From: CAZAZQ01 sp964489705 | GTDB taxonomy: Bacteria > Zixibacteria > MSB-5A5 > GN15 > FEB-12 | DNA: 64,000 nucleotides | Assembly: GCA_964489705.1 (NCBI GenBank) | Contig: CAZAZQ010000001.1 | Location: forward strand, 62,001-126,000 | Direction of reading: 5' to 3' | In this document: piece after piece, positions 9,187 to 17,324 of the stretch | How positions within the stretch are numbered: position 1 is the first letter of the stretch | How the letters are laid out: each line of letters opens with the position of its first letter | Program-made: the position numbers and the translations under genes | The notes under the pieces: model-generated | The model's input: the letters and a program-made list of their open reading frames with translations, nothing else | Told to the model about the DNA's origin: nothing | Database searches by the model: none

Positions 9187-10140
9187 CTATCGTGTTAATG
9201 CTGATCCCTGGCCTGATATGGTCTGCGAAGGCAGATCAGAGCCGTGGACTTCGGTGTGACATTGAGTGCACTTAGTCAAAAAGCCCTTCTTCCAGCCATC
9301 CGGCGTAGACGTGCCGTTTCGGCTCGGATCGAGGGGAACCGTAAAGTCACCGTCCACTCCTTCCACGGTAGCGTGGAAGTGCATCGGGTGGCAGTTCAAA
9401 CACAATGCCGGTTCGCTCTCTTTGAGCAGATTATCGGCGATCGAACCGTGCGGCGTATGACACACCATACAGTTCTCGTTAACCGGGGCGTGTTCGAACA
9501 CAAACGGACCTTCCTTCTCGGCATGGCACGTAAAGCACAACTCCCGTTCCGGGTCGTCCAGAGCCGCAGTCCCTTGGGAACCGTGCAGGGCATGGCAATC
9601 CTCACAGCTTACCTTCCCTTCCGCTATCGGGTGGTGGGAAGGCATATAACTTGCTGACCGGACGTCACTATGGCAGTCGTAGCACAGCTCCGGCGTCTTC
9701 TTTTTGATGGATTGCGCAAACGTCCCGTGAATGGTATGACAGTCGGCGCATGTCACTCCCGCCGCACTATGGGCGGTAAATGACCATTCACCGAACTGGT
9801 GCCCGGTATGGCAGGTGAGGCACAGCTCTTTCCCGCCGCTTTGGTCATGATTCGCCGGGTTGATGATTAATGCCGGGTCGCCGTCTTCAACATGGGCGGC
9901 GGCGGAACCGTGGCATGACTCGCAGCTATTGTCCGCCAAACGCGAATTTTTGCTGAAATACACGCCATGAGGAGCCTGAGAAAAGGCTTCCACAATTTCA
10001 TCGTGGCACCCCGCACAGACGTCATTCGGCACTCCAGCCGCAACCGCCGCCGAGGAGACAAACAGGCATCCCGCCAGCATCATCAGCCAGACCGTCAGGT
10101 TTGTTTTTTTGTTCGGACCGTCTCGATTCAATCGATACAT
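9187..10140 (-). CDS. mtrA-like: Decahaem cytochrome c, MtrA/DmsE family
   Basis: Periplasmic decahaem cytochrome that plugs the MtrB-type barrel and carries electrons across the outer membrane. The 317-residue protein has a signal peptide ending near AAVAAG and ten CxxCH sites: CAGCH, CESCH, CLTCH, CADCH, CYDCH, CEDCH, CFTCH, CMVCH, CLNCH and CTQCH. Length and haem number match the DmsE/MtrA family. The ATG at 10140 was chosen because GGGAGG ends 4 bases upstream. An ATG 12 bases earlier lies inside that ribosome site region. It is the first gene of the cytochrome block and is preceded by an 18-bp palindrome shared with the tetR promoter. No outer-surface MtrC-like cytochrome is visible in the window. 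Confidence 0.9.
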   Translation of the reverse strand: MYRLNRDGPNKKTNLTVWLMMLAGCLFVSSAAVAAGVPNDVCAGCHDEIVEAFSQAPHGVYFSKNSRLADNSCESCHGSAAAHVEDGDPALIINPANHDQSGGKELCLTCHTGHQFGEWSFTAHSAAGVTCADCHTIHGTFAQSIKKKTPELCYDCHSDVRSASYMPSHHPIAEGKVSCEDCHALHGSQGTAALDDPERELCFTCHAEKEGPFVFEHAPVNENCMVCHTPHGSIADNLLKESEPALCLNCHPMHFHATVEGVDGDFTVPLDPSRNGTSTPDGWKKGFLTKCTQCHTEVHGSDLPSQTISGQGSALTR

Positions 10141-10158
10141 GTTTCCTCCCATAGTTAA

Positions 10159-10176
10159 TTAGTTAACGTTCACTAA
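10159..10176. promoter_or_regulatory. Predicted TetR operator upstream of the decahaem gene
   Basis: TTAGTTAACGTTCACTAA is a near-perfect 18-bp palindrome located 19-36 bases before the mtrA-like ATG. It matches 15 of 18 positions of a second site at the promoter of the adjacent tetR gene, which points to one regulator acting at both. Confidence 0.65.
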
Positions 10177-10259
10177 CTTCCTTCCTTCAAACTCAATCTT
10201 CTTCTCATTTTCTTTGTAATCACAGAACTTTGCGATCAACCCCTTCCGACACACTCTCC

Positions 10260-10856
10260 TTATGCTTTCAACCCTCGCACGTAAATGGGAACGTTGTTCG
10301 CCACTACTTCGGAGGGCTTATACTCTTTTCCTTGGAATCCCTTCCACAAAGTCTTCCCCAACGAGCAGTCGAAGACCATCCCGATAAAACAGCGGGCGGT
10401 AATATCGTTGCGCTTTTTTATAATTTTTTTCTGTTTGTATAATTTGTTCAATTGCTTGACAAGGAACCGGACGTAGGCACCACGGATAATGTCATACACC
10501 GCTTTGGCTTTTTCGTGGCCTCCCAATGCCGAAAAAAGCAAATGGCGGTAGAGATCCGCATGGGCGGTGAAAAAGTCGATAATATGATGAGCCAAGCTAA
10601 ACAGCAGGGTTTCGAGGTCATCTTCCTTTTCCAACCTTTTGAACAACCCTTCATAATCCAGGCGCGTTCCTATGGAGTCAAGCACCGCATCGTAAATGGC
10701 TTCCTTTGAGGGATAATGCCGGTACAACGCCGGCTCGGTAATCCCGCACGCCGCAGCCAGTTGTTTGATAGTTACTTTATCGTACCCTTGGAGGCTGAAC
10801 AAGCGGGATGCTTCTTCAAGAATCTGCCTTTTTCTGTCCGTGACGGCTACTCTCAT
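10260..10856 (-). CDS. TetR/AcrR-family transcriptional regulator
   Basis: 198 residues. The N-terminal helix-turn-helix is clear (residues 10-50: ILEEASRLFSLQGYDKVTIK, then AAACGITEPALYRHYPSKE), and it is followed by a helical ligand-binding domain of normal length. It lies directly upstream of the cytochrome block in the same orientation, 119 bases from the mtrA-like start. Matching palindromes occur at its own promoter and before mtrA, so it probably represses both itself and the electron-transfer genes. The ligand is unknown. The ligand domain contains an AHHIIDFFTAH segment and a lysine-rich stretch, but nothing diagnostic. Confidence 0.88.
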   Translation of the reverse strand: MRVAVTDRKRQILEEASRLFSLQGYDKVTIKQLAAACGITEPALYRHYPSKEAIYDAVLDSIGTRLDYEGLFKRLEKEDDLETLLFSLAHHIIDFFTAHADLYRHLLFSALGGHEKAKAVYDIIRGAYVRFLVKQLNKLYKQKKIIKKRNDITARCFIGMVFDCSLGKTLWKGFQGKEYKPSEVVANNVPIYVRGLKA

Positions 10857-10866
10857 AGTTTTCCCT

Positions 10867-10884
10867 ATAGTTATTGTTCACTAA
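10867..10884. promoter_or_regulatory. Predicted TetR operator at the tetR promoter
   Basis: ATAGTTATTGTTCACTAA shares 15 of 18 bases with the site at 10159-10176. It overlaps the edge of the predicted -10 element of the tetR promoter, as expected for autorepression. Confidence 0.6.
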
Positions 10885-10910
10885 CATATAAAGCCGGCTG
10901 TTATTGTCAA
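10883..10910 (-). promoter_or_regulatory. Predicted sigma-70 promoter of the tetR gene
   Basis: On the minus strand TTGACA (10905-10910) is followed after 16 bases by TATGTT (10883-10888), 27-54 bases before the ATG at 10856. The operator-like palindrome overlaps the -10. Confidence 0.55.
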
Positions 10911-11098
10911 GAATTAATTGCCGGCTCGGGGTACAATTTTGTGAATTTTCTCACATTTTTCCCTCAAAATAAGGGTAGATGAAATTCACTTTCATATAAT
11001 TTAACCCATAGCACTCGAGGGCGAACTTTATTATACTACCGCCCGAAGGAAAGTTCATAATCGTGAAGATGAAACACTACTGATAGGACGAGGATAAC

Positions 11099-11635
11099 AT
11101 GAAAGATGTAATCGTACGCCTCTTGCCGGAAGTAAACGAAATACAAGACGCTTCCCTCCGAGACAAAGTTATCGCTTGTTGGGAAGAAGCCATCAACTTC
11201 CGCGGCTGGACGGAAGAACTCTTGCGCGCCATCCCGTTCACCCTTTTGGCGGAGAATGTCACTATTCCCTTTATCGACCACGTCCGCGCCGTGTGTCGGA
11301 TGTGCATAGCGGTCAACGAGGTCCTTTCGGATATTCATCAGGAACGGAAAACCCCGGTTAAGCGGGATTACCTGATTGCCGGAGCGCTCCTTGCCGATGT
11401 CGGCAAGCTGTTGGAATTTGAAATTGTCGATGAGAAACCGGTGAAGTCAAATTACGGCAAACACATCCGTCACCCCTTCAGTGGGGTGGGGCTGGCGTTC
11501 AAACATGGTGTGCCGTCGGAAGTAATGCACATCATCGCCACGCACTCGAAAGAAGGCGCCGGAGAAAAGCGCCTCCCGGAGAGCATTATTTTTCACCATT
11601 GCGATTTCATCGATTTCGAGTTGGTGAAGGGATAA
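11099..11635 (+). CDS. HD-domain-like protein with a degenerate HD doublet
   Basis: 178 residues resembling the HD phosphohydrolase superfamily. A first histidine sits in DHVRAVCRM, then GALLADVGKLLE, HPFSGVGLA, HIIATHS and FHHCDFIDFE. In active family members the second motif is HD (LLHDIGK). Here it is AD, so one metal-binding histidine is missing and hydrolase activity is doubtful. The start ATG follows GAGGATAAC. The reading frame ends 86 bases before the homoaconitase-like gene and probably forms an operon with it. The substrate, if any, is not evident. A metal-independent binding role is equally possible. Confidence 0.65.
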   Translation: MKDVIVRLLPEVNEIQDASLRDKVIACWEEAINFRGWTEELLRAIPFTLLAENVTIPFIDHVRAVCRMCIAVNEVLSDIHQERKTPVKRDYLIAGALLADVGKLLEFEIVDEKPVKSNYGKHIRHPFSGVGLAFKHGVPSEVMHIIATHSKEGAGEKRLPESIIFHHCDFIDFELVKG

Positions 11636-11721
11636 CAAGAAAAATCCCTCGACACAGAGGAAAAAAGTGTAAGGATAAACAGAAAAAGCAGTCGGCAAAC
11701 AGTAGGAAGGAATCACAGCTC

Positions 11722-13692
11722 GTGGGACAGAATTTAGTAGAGAAAATCGCTCAGCGCTATGCTATCGGCTTGGCGAAAGACCATATTGTACACAGCGGGG
11801 ATTACCTGTCTATCGCCCCCGCTCATGTCATGACGCACGACAATACCGGTGCCGTCATTCCCAAGTTCCGGAGTATCGGGGCAACCAAAGTCGCCAATCC
11901 CCGCCAACCGGTCTTTGCCCTCGACCACAACGTGCAGGATACCAGTGAAGCTAACCTCGCCAAGTATGCCAAGATTGAATCTTTTGCCAAAGAAATGGGG
12001 GTGGACTTTTACCCAGCCGGGCGCGGTATCGGCCATCAGATTATGTGTGAGGAAGGCTACGCCTGGCCCGGGACGATGGTAGTCGCTTCCGACAGCCATT
12101 CCAATATCTACGGCGGTTTGGGTTGTCTTGGCACCCCTATCGTTCGAACCGATGCGGCAGCTATTTGGGCAACGGGACAAACCTGGTGGCAAGTCCCGCC
12201 GGTGGCAAAAGTCGAATTAACCGGGAAACTCAGACCGGGCGTGACCGGGAAGGATGTTATCATCACTCTCTGCGGGTATTTCAACAATGATGAAGTGCTC
12301 AATCATGCCATAGAATTTACCGGCGAAGGCGTTAGCTCACTCTCGGTTGACGAACGGCTCACCATTGCCAATATGACCACCGAATGGGGCGCTCTGGTAG
12401 GTTTGTTCCCTATTGACGAAGTGACGTTGGCATGGTTGGAAGAGAGAATCGCTTTCGTCGAAAAACGAGGCTTGCCGGGTGTTCCTTCCGATGCGGACGG
12501 CAAAGGGAAACATCCCCGGCTGAATCGGGAACGCTTGGAAGAATTGCGCGCCCATATCCCCGCTGCCGACCCCGACGCTTTCTACGCCAAAGAACTGACA
12601 CTCGATCTCTCGACCGTCAGTCCCCATGTCTCAGGACCCAACCACGTCAAAGTTATGACCTCGGTTGCGGAGATGGCGAAGAAAAAAGTTCGAATCCACA
12701 AGGCATACCTCGTTTCATGCGTGAACAGTCGGGTTTCCGATCTTGCCCAAGCCGCGGCGGTGATGAAAGGAAAAAAAGTTGCCGAAGGCGTAGAATTCTA
12801 CCTTGCCGCCGCTTCCAGCGAAGTGCAGGCGGAAAGCGAGCGGCGCGGCGATTGGCAGACACTTTTGGAAGCCGGAGCTATCCCTCTTCCCCCCGGCTGC
12901 GGTCCCTGCATCGGCTTGGGTAAAGGGCTTCTGGAGGATGGTGAGGTCGGCATTTCCGCCACTAACCGCAACTTCAAAGGTCGTATGGGCTCCCGCAATG
13001 CGGAGGTATACCTTGCTTCTCCCGCTGTTGTAGCGGCTTCGGCTCTTGCGGGCTACATCACCGCACCTGACGAGCTTTCCCCCACGGAAATAAGCGGCAC
13101 GGTTCACAGCAACCCGAAAGTCGACCAAACGGTAACCGCCGCTCCTATTCTGGAAGGCTTTCCGAAAGTAATTGAGGGAGACATCATCTTCTGCCATCAG
13201 GACAACCTCAACACCGACGGCATCTACCCCGGCAAATACACGTACATTGACGATTTCACCCCCACGCAGCAAGCTGAAGTCGTGATGGAAAACTATGACC
13301 CCGAATTTACGTCCCTCGTCAAGGAAGGCGACATTCTCGTCGGCGGCTTCAACTTCGGTACCGGCAGTTCCCGCGAACAAGCGGCGACGGCACTGAAATA
13401 CCGCGGACTCCGCTTAGTGCTGGCGGGCTCCTTCAGTGAGACATACAAACGAAATGCTCTGAACAACGGCTTTCTGGCAATCGAAGTGCCTGCCTTGGTC
13501 AATGACTTGAAAGAAAAGTTCGGAACGGAAAAATTGACCGTCGCCACTAATCTGAAAGCACGGATTGACTTTTCCCAAGCGAAAATCACCGTCGACGGAA
13601 AAGAATATCGCATTAGTCCCATCGGCATACCGGCTCAAGAACTCATTATCGCCGGAGGACTGGAAAACTGGGTGAAGCAAAAAATCACCTAA
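11722..13692 (+). CDS. Homoaconitase-like aconitase-superfamily enzyme, single chain
   Basis: Iron-sulphur hydro-lyase of 656 residues. Cluster cysteines are visible in LVSCVNSR and in PPGCGPCIGLG. The swivel domain carries GFNFGTGSSREQA. Segments such as PAGRGIGHQIMCEEGYA, GCLGTPIVRTDAAAIWATGQ and DGIYPGKYTYIDDF closely resemble fungal mitochondrial homoaconitase (Lys4) as I remember it, more than bacterial AcnA, AcnB or LeuC/D. It could make homoisocitrate in the alpha-aminoadipate route or act as an ordinary aconitase. No other gene of either pathway is nearby. The GTG at 11722 follows GGAAGG by 11 bases and gives VGQNLVEKIAQRYA. An upstream ATG would overlap the HD gene and add unrelated residues. 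Confidence 0.82.
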   Translation: MGQNLVEKIAQRYAIGLAKDHIVHSGDYLSIAPAHVMTHDNTGAVIPKFRSIGATKVANPRQPVFALDHNVQDTSEANLAKYAKIESFAKEMGVDFYPAGRGIGHQIMCEEGYAWPGTMVVASDSHSNIYGGLGCLGTPIVRTDAAAIWATGQTWWQVPPVAKVELTGKLRPGVTGKDVIITLCGYFNNDEVLNHAIEFTGEGVSSLSVDERLTIANMTTEWGALVGLFPIDEVTLAWLEERIAFVEKRGLPGVPSDADGKGKHPRLNRERLEELRAHIPAADPDAFYAKELTLDLSTVSPHVSGPNHVKVMTSVAEMAKKKVRIHKAYLVSCVNSRVSDLAQAAAVMKGKKVAEGVEFYLAAASSEVQAESERRGDWQTLLEAGAIPLPPGCGPCIGLGKGLLEDGEVGISATNRNFKGRMGSRNAEVYLASPAVVAASALAGYITAPDELSPTEISGTVHSNPKVDQTVTAAPILEGFPKVIEGDIIFCHQDNLNTDGIYPGKYTYIDDFTPTQQAEVVMENYDPEFTSLVKEGDILVGGFNFGTGSSREQAATALKYRGLRLVLAGSFSETYKRNALNNGFLAIEVPALVNDLKEKFGTEKLTVATNLKARIDFSQAKITVDGKEYRISPIGIPAQELIIAGGLENWVKQKIT

Positions 13693-13740
13693 TCGTGACG
13701 CCGAGCCGGAAAGCAATCGGGTCGGGCAGGACAGGAAACG

Positions 13741-14724
13741 TCAGCGCTTTTTGACAACCTGGAGGGCGTCGACTAACAGACGGTACGGCGTTTTCTCCGA
13801 GTTGGCACGGATAGCGGTGTAACATTGGGAGCAGGTGTTGTGTGCCGTAAATTTCTTTTTCATTTCCTCCTGGGAATCATACTGTTCCCGAAACATGCCG
13901 CAGGGGGTTAACTTCCCCCACGGACCCACAATCAAAAAGCGCCGTCCCGCCTGACAGTTCGGTTGGCCGCCGCGTTCGAAGAAAGAAATCATCTGGTGAA
14001 GCGTCCACTCGGAAGTCAAAATAGGGTAGCCGTCGTTTTTCATCTCCACCAGGGTGCCGACAATTTTTTTCAGTTCGTTGAGTAACTCCGGAGTACGAAA
14101 CAAGTAGTGCTCTTTGCCGGTACGCAAGGAGTTATACGCGCTGAAATTGACCGCTACCCCCCACTCTTTCGCCAGTTCGGCGATTTGCGGCAGATCACGA
14201 AAATTATCGCTCTGGACGACGCACGCCAAAATTATATCCTCATTCCCCTGCTTTGACAACGTTTGACACAGGCTGGCGATATGCTCGAAATTCTTTTTCA
14301 GATGGCGAAATTCGTTATGTCTGCCGTCGGGATAATCAAGGGAAAAAGAAAACTGGTCAATCCCGGCTTTTCTCAGTTGACGGTACTTCTCTTCGGTCAT
14401 CAGGGAGACATTGGTAGTCAGAACAAACACCGGCACCTCGTCCCGCTCTCGCATGGCGGTAATAATTTCTACTATGTCCTTGCGCAGCAAGGGCTCTCCC
14501 CCCGAAATCTGAGCCACGGCGGGACGCAATTTCGTCAACCAGTCGGCAAACACCTCCGGTGCCAGACGTGGTTCTTTGACGTAATCTCCCAAATCGCAGT
14601 GCTCACACCGAGCGTTGCAATTGTATGTCACTTCAAAAGATACCGTCACCGGTTGACCGACGAGAATATTGCGGGCAGTCCGTGCGGCGATTTTGATCTT
14701 TCTTGCAGTAGTGAGTCCGGACAT
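13741..14724 (-). CDS. Radical SAM protein with SPASM-like C-terminus
   Basis: 327 residues. The cluster motif CNARCEHC (CxxxCxxC, about residues 36-43) binds the SAM [4Fe-4S] cluster, and the GGEPLL motif follows (QISGGEPLLRKD). The C-terminus has further cysteines (NCQAGRRF, TPCGMF, CSQCY) as in SPASM/twitch domains that hold an auxiliary cluster. This resembles PqqE-like peptide-modifying or HemL/Nif-type enzymes, but no substrate peptide is seen nearby. Convergent with the homoaconitase gene and divergent from the FKBP gene. The ATG at 14724 follows AAGG. The reaction is not predictable from sequence alone. Confidence 0.8.
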   Translation of the reverse strand: MSGLTTARKIKIAARTARNILVGQPVTVSFEVTYNCNARCEHCDLGDYVKEPRLAPEVFADWLTKLRPAVAQISGGEPLLRKDIVEIITAMRERDEVPVFVLTTNVSLMTEEKYRQLRKAGIDQFSFSLDYPDGRHNEFRHLKKNFEHIASLCQTLSKQGNEDIILACVVQSDNFRDLPQIAELAKEWGVAVNFSAYNSLRTGKEHYLFRTPELLNELKKIVGTLVEMKNDGYPILTSEWTLHQMISFFERGGQPNCQAGRRFLIVGPWGKLTPCGMFREQYDSQEEMKKKFTAHNTCSQCYTAIRANSEKTPYRLLVDALQVVKKR

Positions 14725-14966
14725 CCTTGTTTCCCTGAAATACGACGCTGTCTTCTATGGACAACCGCCTTCCTTTTTTGCTTCACTCTTTCCCGAAAGT
14801 GAATACCGCTATCTCTTCACCGGAAAACATACTACATTTTCAAAAAGAAGAGAATTCAAAAACAATTCTTGCATATTTTTTTCTATTCCTTTTAATAGGT
14901 CTGGGAGAACAGAGGAGCAAGGAAATACTCTCCCCCAGCCGGTCCGATGCTGTTTTGGTAACCTCA

Positions 14967-15046
14967 ATAATAGTTATTGGTCTGGTGGATACATAAAGGA
15001 AATAAGACGGGTGACGTATGTCCCCCTGAAGAATAACAATAACTAT
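14967..15046. other. Inverted repeats in the leader of the FKBP gene
   Basis: The 338 bases between the radical SAM gene and the FKBP gene hold no gene. They contain the palindrome AATAATAGTTATT (14967-14979). Its part ATAGTTATTG (14970-14979) is exactly complementary to CAATAACTAT (15037-15046), which ends a few bases before the ribosome site at 15050-15055. The arms could pair in the leader. Their first half also resembles the TetR operator half-site. No clear -35/-10 pair is seen. Confidence 0.4.
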
Positions 15047-15063
15047 CTCACGAGGTGACCATT

Positions 15064-15495
15064 ATGGCACAGGCAAAAAGCGGCGACACGGTAAAAGTCC
15101 ATTATACCGGCAGGTTTGAAGACGGAACTGTTTTCGACAGTTCCCGAGAGCGGGAGCCGTTCGAATTGACGCTCGGTACCGGCGATGTCATCCCCGGTTT
15201 TGAAAACGGCATTATCGGGATGTCCACCGGCGAGACAAAAACCATCTCCATCCCGCCGGAAGAAGCGTACGGACCGGTACGGGATGATTTGATTATCTCC
15301 GTCCACAAGGAGAATTTCCCGGAAAACATTACTCCCACGGTGGGGCAACAGTTACAGCTCAGACAACCCGAAGGGAACCTGATTAACGTCGTCATCACCG
15401 AGATCGACGGCGACAATGTGACATTGGATGCCAATCATCCTCTGGCGGGAAAAACCTTGGAGTTCGAAATAGAACTGCTTGAAATTGCCGAGTAA
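15064..15495 (+). CDS. FKBP-type peptidyl-prolyl cis-trans isomerase, SlyD-like
   Basis: Protein-folding catalyst and chaperone, 143 residues, cytoplasmic (no signal peptide). The FKBP core is plain: VKVHYTGRFEDGTVFDSS, PGFENGIIGMSTGETKTI and PPEEAYGP. An insert-in-flap domain follows (VGQQLQLRQPEGN to HPLAGKTLEFEIEL), as in SlyD. The histidine- and cysteine-rich metal tail of Escherichia coli SlyD is absent. The start at 15064 is set by the GAGGTG site. A GTG 9 bases upstream is part of that site. It stands alone, with a terminator behind it. Confidence 0.9.
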   Translation: MAQAKSGDTVKVHYTGRFEDGTVFDSSREREPFELTLGTGDVIPGFENGIIGMSTGETKTISIPPEEAYGPVRDDLIISVHKENFPENITPTVGQQLQLRQPEGNLINVVITEIDGDNVTLDANHPLAGKTLEFEIELLEIAE

Positions 15496-15550
15496 CGACA
15501 AGCCGCTCTTGGGGGAGCAGTGGAAGGGTACACGTTGAGGGGAAATCAGG

Positions 15551-15582
15551 AGAAAAAGGAAAAGTTTTTTCCTTTTTTTCTG
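15551..15582 (+). terminator. Rho-independent terminator after the FKBP gene
   Basis: AAAAAGGAAAA pairs with TTTTCCTTTTT and is followed by more T residues, about 60 bases past the FKBP stop. The A-rich arm on the other strand could let it work in both directions. Confidence 0.65.
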
Positions 15583-15665
15583 CATTTTTTTGAGCGCAAA
15601 ATGCTTGATGACCTCAACTCCTTTCAAATAAACAAGATATCGCTTCAACTATTTCGGAAAACCGT

Positions 15666-15694
15666 TTGACATGACTGGAGAGCCGATATATATT
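15666..15694 (+). promoter_or_regulatory. Predicted sigma-70 promoter of the outer-membrane protein gene
   Basis: A consensus TTGACA (15666-15671), a 17-base spacer and TATATT (15689-15694) lie 75 bases before the ATG at 15769. It is one of the best sigma-70-type matches in the window. Confidence 0.7.
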
Positions 15695-15768
15695 CGTTAA
15701 TTATTTTTGGCGTGGAATACGTCTATAAAAAAACGAACGTGAGGTTTATTACATAAGGAGTTGTGAGA

Positions 15769-17172
15769 ATGAAATGGTCTTTGCCATTAAGTGTTGTTGT
15801 GTTGCTCCTGTTTGCCATGAGCGGAGTGGCACAAGATCAAACCACCCAAGACATTGCCAAACCCTATATTGAAAGATATAAATTCGATTTCTCCGGCGGT
15901 GGGGCGCGCGCCGAAGGAATGGGAAAAGCCTTCATCGCCATTTCAGATGATATTACCGCCGGGAGCTGGAACCCCTCCGGGCTTTATATCCTGGAAAAAC
16001 CGATTGCCTCCATCAGCTACGGCTCTTTCATTCCACGCGGTTCTTCCAGCTCGACGCTCTATGGAAACCTCTTTGAGCTCGACCACGACGGTTCCTATAA
16101 GGAAATCACGGCTTTGAACTTTATCGCCCCCGTTCGCATTAAAGGGCATCACTTTGTCGGCTCGTTCAATTATACGCGGAATTTCGACGACTACAGCAGT
16201 TTCGGCTATACCGCCACCAATGCCGGCGACATCATCATCAACAACATCACCACCTATCATTTCACCTCGGATGGAACATACACGACAACCTTCCACAGCG
16301 GCTTGAATTCCATCAACTTCGGCTTCGGTACCCGGGTGTACAAAAACCTGGCATTCGGTGCCAGCGTGAATATTTATACCGGGCTTTCTACTCGGGAGCA
16401 GAATAACCTTGTTATGACCGACTATATTCCGGTACGGGCAGACCTTGTCCAGGGGCTACGGACAATGACGACCACCACAGTCATCGACACGAACAAATTC
16501 TCAGGCTACAACGTGACACTCGGCTTCAAACTCAACGGCGATCAGTTGGACGCTGGTTTGGTCATTCGCACTCCCTTCTCTTTGAACGTGAAAACGGGGC
16601 GATCAATATATGTGATAAGTAAGAGCGCCGGTCTGGAAACGGGAGATTTCCTCACTACCGAGACCGACACGACTTACTACGATAATCTTCTGGTCAAGTA
16701 CTACATGCCCCTCATGATCGGCGGCGGTGTTTCGTATCAAGCGTCGGAAAACCTGTTGGTAGCAACAGAAATGGAATATCGTCCTTTCGCTTCCAAACAG
16801 GTTGACGTTCGTGACTCCTTAAAAATCGATCCGGGCGGAAACAACATCGAATTCTTCACGCGGGTAGACCCGGAATGGAACAACGTGCTCATCGTGCGTG
16901 CCGGTGGGGAATTTCTGAAAGAAACCGAGTATGGTATCGTTCCTCTTCGCGCCGGTTTCGGTATCGCTCCGATTCCCGCACCCAATATCGATTTAACCGG
17001 AGCGAAGACTTCATCGAGCGGTTTCTACTTCTCGTTCGGCTCCGGTATTCATTGGGAACAAATTCATCTTGACTGGGCGTACACCTATTCTTCGTACAAA
17101 ACGACGGTGGGCAACATAGAAGATAACAGCAACAATCACCACTTCAACTTTACCTTTACGGGGTACTTCTAA
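15769..17172 (+). CDS. Outer-membrane beta-barrel protein, OmpP1/FadL-like
   Basis: 467 residues with a signal peptide (MKWSLPLSVVVLLLFAMSGVAQ). The mature N-terminus resembles FadL/OmpP1 and related conserved outer-membrane proteins: FSGGGARAEGMGKAFIAISDDITAGSWNPSGL, where an NPSGL-type segment marks the hatch region. The rest is alternating strands rich in Tyr, Thr and Gly, and the protein ends in FTGYF with a terminal phenylalanine typical of barrels. It may admit hydrophobic solutes, but substrate is not shown. AAGGAG ends 8 bases before the ATG. A strong promoter precedes it, and the TPR protein gene follows after 152 bases. Confidence 0.75.
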   Translation: MKWSLPLSVVVLLLFAMSGVAQDQTTQDIAKPYIERYKFDFSGGGARAEGMGKAFIAISDDITAGSWNPSGLYILEKPIASISYGSFIPRGSSSSTLYGNLFELDHDGSYKEITALNFIAPVRIKGHHFVGSFNYTRNFDDYSSFGYTATNAGDIIINNITTYHFTSDGTYTTTFHSGLNSINFGFGTRVYKNLAFGASVNIYTGLSTREQNNLVMTDYIPVRADLVQGLRTMTTTTVIDTNKFSGYNVTLGFKLNGDQLDAGLVIRTPFSLNVKTGRSIYVISKSAGLETGDFLTTETDTTYYDNLLVKYYMPLMIGGGVSYQASENLLVATEMEYRPFASKQVDVRDSLKIDPGGNNIEFFTRVDPEWNNVLIVRAGGEFLKETEYGIVPLRAGFGIAPIPAPNIDLTGAKTSSSGFYFSFGSGIHWEQIHLDWAYTYSSYKTTVGNIEDNSNNHHFNFTFTGYF

Positions 17173-17324
17173 ACGAAACACAAAGGCAATGACCGAAAAG
17201 GAAACACGCCTCGGGTAAAGGAAAAGAAAAGCAGTGTGAAAGGTTCGCAACGGTCTGTTAATAAAATGAGTGTGAGCGCCGATAACGACGCAGACGGAAC
17301 AAGTTTCTTTTTCAGGAGCGCTTG

